Positions 17,249-26,200 of a stretch of 64,000 bases of DNA are shown piece after piece. The DNA comes from Bacilli bacterium (GTDB taxonomy: Bacteria > Bacillota_I > Bacilli_A > ML615J-28 > CAG-698): positions 1-64,000 of the forward strand of contig JAQUZE010000008.1 of NCBI GenBank assembly GCA_028691515.1, written 5' to 3'. The notes below the pieces were generated by a model. It was not told where the DNA came from. It made no database searches and was given only the letters and a program-made list of their open reading frames with translations. The number at the start of each line of letters is the position of its first letter. Within the stretch, counting starts at the first letter, position 1. The translations under genes were made by a program, and so were the position numbers.

Positions 17249-17268
17249 AATTTATAAGAGGAGAAATT

Positions 17269-18255
17269 ATGAAAAATTTGAAAAGTATACTTATAGTATT
17301 ATCATCAGTTTTGATTATAATAATTGTCAGTGGATGTACAAATGTTAATAAACGTATTAAAATAGGTATTTTGCAATATTTAGAAATAGAAGCATTAAGT
17401 AATGCAAGACGAGGATTTATTGATGGTTTAGAAGCATCAGGGTTTATAGATGGAATAAACATAGATATTGAATTGTTAAATCCTGAAACAGATGCTTCAA
17501 CTATGTCTATTCAAGCAAAAAAACTAGTTAGAGAGAGTGATTTAATTTTAGCAATTGCAACACCTGCAGCAAGTGCTATTGTAAATGAGGCCAAGGACCA
17601 GCAAAAAGATACGCCAATTTTATTTACCGCTGTAACAGATCCAGTTTCAGCAATGTTAATTGAAAGTAATGAAAATCCTGGTGGGAATGTTACTGGCACT
17701 AATGATATGAATCCAATTAATGAACAAATTGGCTTGATTAAACAAATACTTCCTGATGCTTTAAAGTTAGGTATTGTTTATACTTCTAGTGAAACTAATT
17801 CAGAGATACAAGCAACAATTGCGAAAGAAGCGGCAGAAAATTTAGGATTGATTGTGGAAATTAAAACTATTGATACAATCAATGATTTACAACTTGTTGC
17901 ATCAGCTCTCGCTCAAAATGTTGATGTTATATATATTCCTACTGATAATGCTATAGCTGGTTCGATGGGTGTTATTAATGAAATAGTATTGGAAGAAAAA
18001 ATTCCAGCAATTGCTGGAGAAATTAATTCTGTCATTGATGGCGGATCGCTTACTTATGGTATTGATTATTATAATTTGGGATTTCAAACAGCACAAATGG
18101 CTATTTCGATTTTAAGAGATGATATTAAACCAAGTCAAATACCTTCTACTGGATTAGAAGAGTTTAAACTGGTCATTAATAAGAAACAGTTAGATTTAAT
18201 TGGTCTTGAAATACCAAGTAGTTTATTAGATCAAGCTGAATTAGTATTAGAATAG
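17269..18255 (+). CDS. ABC transporter substrate-binding lipoprotein paralogue, predicted Phe/Tyr-related
   Basis: Lipobox VSGC; highly similar to the 15925-16917 product. Confidence 0.85.
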   Translation: MKNLKSILIVLSSVLIIIIVSGCTNVNKRIKIGILQYLEIEALSNARRGFIDGLEASGFIDGINIDIELLNPETDASTMSIQAKKLVRESDLILAIATPAASAIVNEAKDQQKDTPILFTAVTDPVSAMLIESNENPGGNVTGTNDMNPINEQIGLIKQILPDALKLGIVYTSSETNSEIQATIAKEAAENLGLIVEIKTIDTINDLQLVASALAQNVDVIYIPTDNAIAGSMGVINEIVLEEKIPAIAGEINSVIDGGSLTYGIDYYNLGFQTAQMAISILRDDIKPSQIPSTGLEEFKLVINKKQLDLIGLEIPSSLLDQAELVLE

Positions 18256-18266
18256 AGGTAATTAAA

Positions 18267-19175
18267 TTGGATGTATTAATAAATATTTTAACAGATTCAT
18301 TTCAAGAAGGATTAGTTTGGGCTATAATGGCACTAGGTATTTTTATTTCTTTTAGAGTTTTAAATTTTGCTGACTTAACTAGTGAGGGAACTTTGACTTT
18401 AGGTGCTGCAATTGCAGCTGCATTAATTATAAAGGGAGTTAATCCTGTTCTTGCAACACTTATTGCATTTCTTGGGGGAATGTTTGCTGGAATTATAACT
18501 GGTTTATTACATACTAAGTTAAAAATTCCTGGTATTCTTGCAGGTATTATTACAATGACAGGTTTATACTCCGTCAATTTAAGAGTAATGGGAAAGGCTT
18601 CTCTATATATAGGAGAAAATAAAACTGTTTTTTCTTATATCAATATGTTATTTGATGATAGAGCTTTATCAAAAACTGTTACAGCTTTATTAGTGGTTAT
18701 AATAGTCTTTTTAATATTGTATTGGTTTTTTGGTACAGAAATTGGTATGAGTATTAGGACTACGGGTATGAATCAAAAAATGAGTAAATCTCTTGGTATT
18801 AATACTGATTTAATGATTATTTTAGGACTTGCTTTAGCAAACGGATTAGTTGCTTTGAGTGGATCATTAATTGCTCAAAAAATGAATAGTAGTAATATGG
18901 ATATAGGAAAAGGAACTATTGTTATTGGACTTGCGTCTATAATTATAGGAGAAGCTATTATTGGTAAAAAGACATTTAAAGTATGGTTGTTTGCTATTAT
19001 TGTTGGTAGTTTTGTTTATCAATTATTAATTGCTATTGCTATTAATTTATTGGGAATGAATCCTAATGATTTAAAACTATTACAAGCAATTTTAGTTGCC
19101 ATAATACTTGGTACACCTTTAATTACAAAAATGATTAAAGATAGGAAAGTAAATAAGGAGCTGAGATCATGTTAG
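18267..19175 (+). CDS. ABC transporter permease (TrpY-like, BPD_transp_2 family)
   Basis: Multi-pass; NFADLTSEGTLTLGAAIAAALI; GMSIRTTGMNQKMSKSLGINTD. Confidence 0.85.
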   Translation: MDVLINILTDSFQEGLVWAIMALGIFISFRVLNFADLTSEGTLTLGAAIAAALIIKGVNPVLATLIAFLGGMFAGIITGLLHTKLKIPGILAGIITMTGLYSVNLRVMGKASLYIGENKTVFSYINMLFDDRALSKTVTALLVVIIVFLILYWFFGTEIGMSIRTTGMNQKMSKSLGINTDLMIILGLALANGLVALSGSLIAQKMNSSNMDIGKGTIVIGLASIIIGEAIIGKKTFKVWLFAIIVGSFVYQLLIAIAINLLGMNPNDLKLLQAILVAIILGTPLITKMIKDRKVNKELRSC

Positions 19176-19966
19176 AATTAAAAAATGTTACAAAAGTTTT
19201 TAATAAGGATCAAAATATCATTGATCGAAAAGTTGCTCTTGATAATTTGACCATTACAGTAGAAGATGGAGATTTTATAACTGTTATTGGTAGTAATGGA
19301 AGTGGGAAATCTACATTTTTAAATATTGTAACTGGAATGCATATAGCTGATATTGGTAATGTATTCTTAGATGGTATTGACATTACTAAAATGAAACAAT
19401 ATAAAAGAGCTAAATATATGGGGATGGTTTATCAAGATCCTATGCAAGGAACAGCTTCAAATATGTCTATTTTAGAAAATATGGAAATGGCATTAAAAAG
19501 AGGTAAAAGGAAGACTTTAAGGTGGGGGTTTTCTGCAAAAAATAGAGATTTATTTATAAGTTTACTTAAGAAATTAGATTTAGGACTAGAAAAAAGAATG
19601 AGTCAGAAAGTGGGTTTACTATCTGGAGGACAAAGACAGGCAATAACTTTATTGATGGCAACATTAAATAGTCCTAAATTATTATTGCTTGATGAACATA
19701 CAGCTGCACTAGATCCTAAAACTGCAAAAACAGTTTTAGAAATTTCTGAAAAAATAATTCAAGATGAAAAGCTTACTACAATTATGATTACCCATAATAT
19801 GAAAGACGCAATTAAATATGGAAATCGTTTATTAATGTTTAATGAAGGAAAAGTAATATTAGATGTAAGAGATGAAGAAAAGAAAAATCTGACAATTGAA
19901 AAGTTATTACAAAAATTTAGTTCAACAGATGTTATTTCGTCTGATCAATTAGTTTTAGCCAAGTAA
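19169..19966 (+). CDS. ABC transporter ATP-binding protein (TrpZ-like)
   Basis: GSNGSGKST, LSGGQRQA, LLLLDEHTAAL. Confidence 0.9.
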   Translation: MLELKNVTKVFNKDQNIIDRKVALDNLTITVEDGDFITVIGSNGSGKSTFLNIVTGMHIADIGNVFLDGIDITKMKQYKRAKYMGMVYQDPMQGTASNMSILENMEMALKRGKRKTLRWGFSAKNRDLFISLLKKLDLGLEKRMSQKVGLLSGGQRQAITLLMATLNSPKLLLLDEHTAALDPKTAKTVLEISEKIIQDEKLTTIMITHNMKDAIKYGNRLLMFNEGKVILDVRDEEKKNLTIEKLLQKFSSTDVISSDQLVLAK

Positions 19967-19984
19967 TTACTTGGCTTTTTTAAA
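19960..19984 (+). terminator. Intrinsic terminator
   Basis: GCCAAG-taatta-CTTGGCTTTTTT. Confidence 0.85.
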
Positions 19985-20046
19985 TTAAAAAACAAAAATG
20001 TCTGTTTCTTAATAATATAATGGTAGTTTAAAAAGAAAGGATTATT

Positions 20047-21648
20047 ATGAAAAGAAAAGTATTTTTGTTTTTTAGTTTTATTATTTTTACAGTTTTAATT
20101 GCTTTTTCAGTTATTATACCTAAAGCAGCAACTTATGACTGGGAGTTTTATCCAAGCGGGATAAATTATTTAGATCCTAATAACTTTGTTACTACAACAA
20201 ATAGTAACGATATAACAACAACTAAAACATATCGTTATATTAAAGTTAAACCATTAACAGCATATAAATTTAAAAAATATAATGAAGTTAATATAACTTG
20301 GAGTGGAATTTATTCATATGAATATAACGAAAATAAAGAGTTGACCAGAACCAATACATTTTTTGATTTCTCTGGAGGAGTAGATTTTTCCTTTACTACT
20401 CAAGAAGATACTATTTATTTAGTGATGGATATTCGCTATGAAATTAGTACGGAGAATGTTTATGCACAAAATATTGATGAATATTTTATTTTGTATGAAG
20501 CTGCAACTGATCTTAGTAATTATGAGATTGAACAATATCTTTATGAGGGTCCATTAAATACATTTGAAGAAGCTGACGTTAGTACAACAATTAGAGTTCC
20601 GTATGGTTCAAGTATTAATGTAGAAACATTAAAGTCACAAATTAAAGCTTATGATAATTATAATGGAGATATTACTAATTCAGTAATAATTGATTTGAAT
20701 GAATATACGGGAAACGAAAGTATTGTAAATAAATATGATGTTATCTTTAAAGTAAGTGATACTAATAACAATAATACGGAATTTAAAGTTATTGTTGATG
20801 TTTTTGATGATGTTTCGCCTGTTTTAACAGCTCCAAATACAATTTATGTTCATCCAAGTGAAATATTATCAGATGAATACTTATTATCTAAAGTTACAGC
20901 TACTGATAATTATGATTTAGATTTAACAAATTCAATTGAATTAATTAATGATGTTTATCCAACTTCTTCAACAATAATTGGAATATATCCTGTCACTTAT
21001 AGAGTAAGTGATAGCTCAAATAATATTACAGAGTTTACTATGAATATCAATGTACGAGATAATATAGCACCAGTAATTGAAGGGAATAATGTAATTGATA
21101 TAGGAAATTTAGAAGAATTTACAATTGAGCAAATTAAAGAAACATTAACTGTTACTGATGATATCGATGAAAATATAATATTAGAAGTTTATCAAGACAA
21201 TTACTCTCTTAACCAACATAAAGTTGGTAGTTATGATGTTGTTTTCTTTGCTAAAGATAATTCAAATAATTATGCTTATTTTACAGTAACTATAAATGTT
21301 GTAGATAGTGAAAGCCCTGTATTTGTGTTAGATAATGGTATTATTAATATTTCTTCAAGTGCTAATCCAATGAGTACTAATGATATTTTGTTACTATCAA
21401 GCAAATATTATGGATTTAATGAAGATAGCAAATATACAATTGTATTTGATGAATATAAAAAAAATAATGATCTTGGAAAACATGATGTTTTATTTGAATC
21501 ATCTGGAAAGAAGTATAAACTAAATATTAATGTGGTTGAGGATAAAAAAATAGAACCAACAATAGTTGATTCTAGTAGTTCAAAAATATTAGTTTTTTTT
21601 AGAAACATCAGAAGTTTCATTAGTAACTTTTGGAGCAGTATTTTTTAG
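20047..21648 (+). CDS. Secreted protein with tandem DUF5011-like Ig-like domains
   Basis: N-terminal signal sequence; repeats such as VKDVFDD...DNYDLDLTNSIEL...YPVTYRVSDSSNNITEFTMNINVRDNIAPVI. Confidence 0.7.
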   Translation: MKRKVFLFFSFIIFTVLIAFSVIIPKAATYDWEFYPSGINYLDPNNFVTTTNSNDITTTKTYRYIKVKPLTAYKFKKYNEVNITWSGIYSYEYNENKELTRTNTFFDFSGGVDFSFTTQEDTIYLVMDIRYEISTENVYAQNIDEYFILYEAATDLSNYEIEQYLYEGPLNTFEEADVSTTIRVPYGSSINVETLKSQIKAYDNYNGDITNSVIIDLNEYTGNESIVNKYDVIFKVSDTNNNNTEFKVIVDVFDDVSPVLTAPNTIYVHPSEILSDEYLLSKVTATDNYDLDLTNSIELINDVYPTSSTIIGIYPVTYRVSDSSNNITEFTMNINVRDNIAPVIEGNNVIDIGNLEEFTIEQIKETLTVTDDIDENIILEVYQDNYSLNQHKVGSYDVVFFAKDNSNNYAYFTVTINVVDSESPVFVLDNGIINISSSANPMSTNDILLLSSKYYGFNEDSKYTIVFDEYKKNNDLGKHDVLFESSGKKYKLNINVVEDKKIEPTIVDSSSSKILVFFRNIRSFISNFWSSIF

Positions 21649-21873
21649 TTTTTTTTCTAATTTTGTTAAAGGAACGGGGTCATACCCGCCTTTAGAAAAT
21701 GGATTACACCTTAAAATACGATAAAAAGTTAAAAAACTAGCTTTAAAAAAATTAAATTTTTCATAAACTCCAATAGCATAATTTGAGCAAGTTGGGCTAT
21801 ATTTACAATGAGCAGTATCATAAATTTTATGTGTTTGGTAAAAACGTATAAGTTTAATTGCTAATTTTCTCAT
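21589..21873 (-). CDS. yidD: YidD membrane protein insertion efficiency factor
   Basis: IRFYQTHKIYDTAHCKYSPTCSNYAIGVYEKFNFFKASFLTFYRILRCNPFSKGGYDPVP. Confidence 0.92.
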   Translation of the reverse strand: MRKLAIKLIRFYQTHKIYDTAHCKYSPTCSNYAIGVYEKFNFFKASFLTFYRILRCNPFSKGGYDPVPLTKLEKKLKNTAPKVTNETSDVSKKN

Positions 21874-21937
21874 AATTATTATACCTCTTATAATTAATTA
21901 TAAACTAGATTCAATAATTTTTCAAGTTAAAGCCTTT

Positions 21938-21969
21938 AAGTAATCATATGTATATGATTACTTTTTTTA
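21938..21969 (+). terminator. Intrinsic terminator-like hairpin in yidD/ytxK-like intergenic region
   Basis: AAGTAATCATAT / ATATGATTACTT followed by T7. Confidence 0.65.
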
Positions 21970-22041
21970 TGTTGTATTTTCTTTTATTTATAAATTGAAT
22001 ATTTCTTAGTTATATGTTAAAATATTTAAATAGGTGAATGT

Positions 22042-22959
22042 ATGAATCATGTAGAAATAAATAAATTTGTTGACTTAATAGATGAAGCTTGTCTTTTAAT
22101 TTATAATGTTAAACCTGAAAAATATGGTGTTATTTTAAAACGGGTTTCTCAAGAAATACTTGGAAATTTTAAAGATAATGACTTAGATGAAGCAACACGT
22201 GAAAAGTTAGGTAGTATTTATCAAAAAATTTATGAAACTGAATTAAAAGATGAAAATGAGGTATTGCTTGCTATTCAGTTGTTGCAAGCAAAGGCATTAA
22301 AACATATAAATTATAGTCTTGATTATTTAGTTCCTGATTTTATATCTTTATTAATTAATCAATTTATTGAAAGTAAAAGTTTATCTTTTCAAGATATTCT
22401 TGATGTTAATATTGGGACAGGTATGCTTTTACTAAATTTAATTATTCATTTAGATAATAAAAAAAATAATTATTATGGGATAAATAATGATGATAATTTA
22501 ATTGATATTTTAGTTGCTAGTAGTAATTTAATTAATAGAGACATTAATATTTTATACGAAGATATAGATGCTAAATTGGTAAATATTTATGACATGATGA
22601 TAGGTAATTTAAGTGGTGAATTATTATTTTCTAAGGATTTGCCATATAAAGTTATATTAGAGAGATTAAATAATTTAAAGAAAAATGGATATTTTGTGTT
22701 TTTAATTGATAATGATTTTTTTGCTAATCCTAATTTAGAAGAATTTAAAGAAAAATTTAATTTATTAGGTAGTTTTCTGGGGTTAATTAGTTTACCAAAA
22801 CAATTAGTACAAGAAGAAAAAAGCAGAAAATCAATTTTAATAGGAAAGAAAACAATAAATATAAAACAAAATATATTAATTGTAAATATTCCAGATTTTA
22901 AAAAAGAAACTTTGGAAAAAACTATAATAGATATTAAAACATTAATTAGTAAAATATAG
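22042..22959 (+). CDS. Class I SAM-dependent methyltransferase, YtxK-like
   Basis: DINVNIGTGMLLLNLIIHL-type motif region; position immediately upstream of ackA as in Bacillus. Confidence 0.65.
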   Translation: MNHVEINKFVDLIDEACLLIYNVKPEKYGVILKRVSQEILGNFKDNDLDEATREKLGSIYQKIYETELKDENEVLLAIQLLQAKALKHINYSLDYLVPDFISLLINQFIESKSLSFQDILDVNIGTGMLLLNLIIHLDNKKNNYYGINNDDNLIDILVASSNLINRDINILYEDIDAKLVNIYDMMIGNLSGELLFSKDLPYKVILERLNNLKKNGYFVFLIDNDFFANPNLEEFKEKFNLLGSFLGLISLPKQLVQEEKSRKSILIGKKTINIKQNILIVNIPDFKKETLEKTIIDIKTLISKI

Positions 22960-22968
22960 GAGGAAAGA

Positions 22969-24156
22969 ATGGAAAAAATATTAGCAGTTAATGCAGGTAG
23001 TTCATCATTAAAATTTCAATTGTTATTGATGCCTTTAGAGAAGGTTATTACTGAAGGACTTATTGAAAAAATAGGTTCAGAACAAGCAATATATACTATA
23101 AAATATGAAGGTGAAAAACATAAGAAGATATTACCTGTTTGTGATCATGCGAAAGCAGTTAGTATTCTATTAGAAGATATTATTAAAAGAAATATAGTAA
23201 GTTCTTTAGAAGAGATAAAAGGGATAGGTCATAGAATTGTACAAGGAGGATGGTATTTTCAAGATTCTGCCTTAATAGATGAAGATGTTTTAAATAAAAT
23301 TGAAGAGTTATCTACATTAGCTCCACTTCATAATCCTGCACATATTGTTGGAATTAAAGCTTTTCAAGCAGTTTTGCCTAACACTAAAGCAGTTGCTGTA
23401 TTTGATACTTCTTTTCACCAAACAATGAAACAAGATACTTTTATGTATGCAACTCCTTATGAATGGTATACAAAACACAAAATTAGAAAATATGGTGCTC
23501 ATGGTACAAGTCATAAATATGTTTCTATGTTGTGTGCAGAAGTCATGGGTAAAAAATCTGAAGATTTAAAGATTATTACTTGTCATTTAGGTAATGGAGC
23601 ATCAATAGCAGCAGTTAAAGGTGGGGTTTGCATTGACACTTCTATGGGTTTAACGCCTCTAGAGGGAATTCCAATGGGTACTAGAAGTGGAAATATTGAT
23701 CCAGCTGTTATCGAGTTTATTAGTGAAAAAGAAAATTTAGGAATTCAGGAAATTCTTTCTATTTTAAATCATAAATCTGGGTATTTAGGTGTTTCAGGTG
23801 TTTCAAATGATTCAAGGGAAATAGAAGATGGTGCTTTAGCTGGTAATGAAAGATGTAATTTAGCTTTAGAAATTCAATTTAAAAGAATTGCTGATTATAT
23901 AGGTAGTTATTATGTTTCAATGTCAGGACTAGATGCATTAGTATTTACTGCTGGGATTGGAGAAAATAGTAGTTATGCACGAGAAAAAATTTGTGAACGC
24001 TTGTCTGTTTTAGGTGTTGAACTAGATGAAGAAGCTAACAAATCCCGTGGAGAAGTGAAGTTGATTTCAAAACCTGAGAGTAAGGTTAAAGTATATATTA
24101 TTCCTACAAATGAGGAATTAATGATTGCAAGAGATGTAATTAGATTAACAAAATAA
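22969..24156 (+). CDS. ackA: Acetate kinase
   Basis: ILAVNAGSSSLKFQLL, GHRIVQGG, FDTSFHQTM, HLGNGAS, MGLTPLEG. Confidence 0.95.
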   Translation: MEKILAVNAGSSSLKFQLLLMPLEKVITEGLIEKIGSEQAIYTIKYEGEKHKKILPVCDHAKAVSILLEDIIKRNIVSSLEEIKGIGHRIVQGGWYFQDSALIDEDVLNKIEELSTLAPLHNPAHIVGIKAFQAVLPNTKAVAVFDTSFHQTMKQDTFMYATPYEWYTKHKIRKYGAHGTSHKYVSMLCAEVMGKKSEDLKIITCHLGNGASIAAVKGGVCIDTSMGLTPLEGIPMGTRSGNIDPAVIEFISEKENLGIQEILSILNHKSGYLGVSGVSNDSREIEDGALAGNERCNLALEIQFKRIADYIGSYYVSMSGLDALVFTAGIGENSSYAREKICERLSVLGVELDEEANKSRGEVKLISKPESKVKVYIIPTNEELMIARDVIRLTK

Positions 24157-24166
24157 AATATAATTT

Positions 24167-24193
24167 AAAGCCTCGAATTTTTCGAGGCTTTTT
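24167..24193 (+). terminator. Intrinsic terminator
   Basis: AAAGCCTCGAA-tt-TTCGAGGCTTTTT. Confidence 0.9.
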
Positions 24194-24247
24194 AAATTAT
24201 AAATTAATTATCGGAAATAATAATAATATAAAAATAAGGAGGAATAT

Positions 24248-26200
24248 ATGAAAAAAGGTTTATTTATTTTTATATTAATAGTTTTTTTAAATTTGCTCTC
24301 TGTAAATGCAAAAACAATTATCACTACAACAGGAGTTGATAAAACTGAGGCTATAACTGCAAAAAATGATCAAATATATCCTGGTATATATAATTGGGAT
24401 AAAGAATCTGATTATTTTACTAATTATTATAATTCTAAAGATGGAAAACTAACAAGAACCTTGTTTTCAGTTAACGATAAAAGTACTTTAGAAAACGGAA
24501 AAGTATTTACAAGTTTGGTTAATGAAAAAGATGATGGAAATGATTATCAAATATCTAGAATGCTTACTATTGGAATTAATAAATATTTAGTTTTTGGCGG
24601 ATTAATGATTAATGGAAATTATGTTCCGGTTATAAATTATTATGAAGATAATATTTTGATATGGCAATATTTATATAGTGTTGTTGGTAGAGGAAGATTT
24701 GTAAATGGAGTTCTAGATGATGGAGTAATCCATTGTATTGGAGAATATGAACAACCTGATTCATTTGTAACTGATATTTTAATTGCTGAAATCTCTTTAA
24801 CAGGTTTTTTAAATCAAATGAAATTAATAAAAGGTAATAAAAACGCAAAAGCTCATGATATATATAAATCAAAAGATGGGGTATATTTTGTGACAGAAAC
24901 AGAGTCATATACTTTGGATTATGATGGTGCTTATCAATACAGTAATGGAGTTTTTTTAAGCAAACTATCCCTTAATTATGACGATTTGAATATGTTTTGT
25001 GTGAAAAATTTTAGTGGTGCAGATTATTTTGCATCTATGTTTGTTGATGAAAAATTATATGTTTATTTAGCAGTAAAAGGAATGGGACCATTTCCATATA
25101 ATACTCCCTCTGGATATACAGAAGGAATTGTATGTTTGGATAAATATGCAGAAGATGTTAGTTTTTGTAAAGTAGAAATAAATCATAATTTAGAAAATAT
25201 TTTTTTATTAAATGATGATAATAGTTATTATATCGGTGGATATGCTAGTAGCAAAAATGAAATAATAATATATGAGTATAATAAAGAATTGATGTATGAG
25301 AGCGTTAAATATTATAATATCTTTAATAACGAAGAAATTATCTGTAGTATAGATACAGTGAAAGTTTATAATAATCATATACTTATAATTATTACAGAAA
25401 ATATTTATTCGGGGAATAAAAATTATTATTATTTTTGTATTAACCAATATATGAAAAATAATGATTTTTTATCATTTACACTTGATGGCGATGATTTTAA
25501 AAATATAGTTTTTTATGATAACTATATATATTTATTAACTACAAAAAAAATAAATAATAGAGAAGTTTTAAATGTGTATAAAATTGCTATTGTAAAATTG
25601 CATGAAAGGAATTTTACAAACGGAGATAAAGAGTATTTTAGTACTTTTATGACAATTAATTATCAAGAAATTGATGGTGAAAATGTCTTGTTTGAAGATG
25701 TTTCTACTTTAAAAACTCATAATTACTATTATGTACAAAATGATGAAAATTTAATGTGCATAAACGAGGCAATTGTAAAGATGTTACCAATTACAAATAT
25801 TGAAGATGGTATCATATATGATGTAGGTAAAATTATAACTTTTAATGGAATAGGATACTTGAATAATATTTTAATTAATTCAGGTCATAAAATTACAGAA
25901 GAAGGTTTTTATATATTAAAACAAGAGTCAGAAGAAGGAGATATTTATATTAAAGAATTTGCTGTGAAAAATTTAAAAACTATAGTTCCTGAGGAAATAT
26001 TAAATAATGAAAAAAACTCTCCTTCTATTATTAATAATAATGAATACGAAGAAGAAAATATTGTTTTACAAGTAGAAGATAAGATTATTAATTTATCTAA
26101 AAGTGATTATAGAGTATATCTATTTGTTATAAGTACACTTATTTTTATAGGGATTGGCTTTCTTTTGCCTAAAAAGTTTTTAAGGAGAAACAAAAAATGA
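24248..26200 (+). CDS. Large secreted protein, N-terminal signal, C-terminal TM plus basic tail; possibly beta-propeller-like
   Basis: MKKGLFIFILIVFLNLLSVNA; VYLFVISTLIFIGIGFLLPKKFLRRNKK; repeating aromatic/Gly segments. Confidence 0.5.
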   Translation: MKKGLFIFILIVFLNLLSVNAKTIITTTGVDKTEAITAKNDQIYPGIYNWDKESDYFTNYYNSKDGKLTRTLFSVNDKSTLENGKVFTSLVNEKDDGNDYQISRMLTIGINKYLVFGGLMINGNYVPVINYYEDNILIWQYLYSVVGRGRFVNGVLDDGVIHCIGEYEQPDSFVTDILIAEISLTGFLNQMKLIKGNKNAKAHDIYKSKDGVYFVTETESYTLDYDGAYQYSNGVFLSKLSLNYDDLNMFCVKNFSGADYFASMFVDEKLYVYLAVKGMGPFPYNTPSGYTEGIVCLDKYAEDVSFCKVEINHNLENIFLLNDDNSYYIGGYASSKNEIIIYEYNKELMYESVKYYNIFNNEEIICSIDTVKVYNNHILIIITENIYSGNKNYYYFCINQYMKNNDFLSFTLDGDDFKNIVFYDNYIYLLTTKKINNREVLNVYKIAIVKLHERNFTNGDKEYFSTFMTINYQEIDGENVLFEDVSTLKTHNYYYVQNDENLMCINEAIVKMLPITNIEDGIIYDVGKIITFNGIGYLNNILINSGHKITEEGFYILKQESEEGDIYIKEFAVKNLKTIVPEEILNNEKNSPSIINNNEYEEENIVLQVEDKIINLSKSDYRVYLFVISTLIFIGIGFLLPKKFLRRNKK

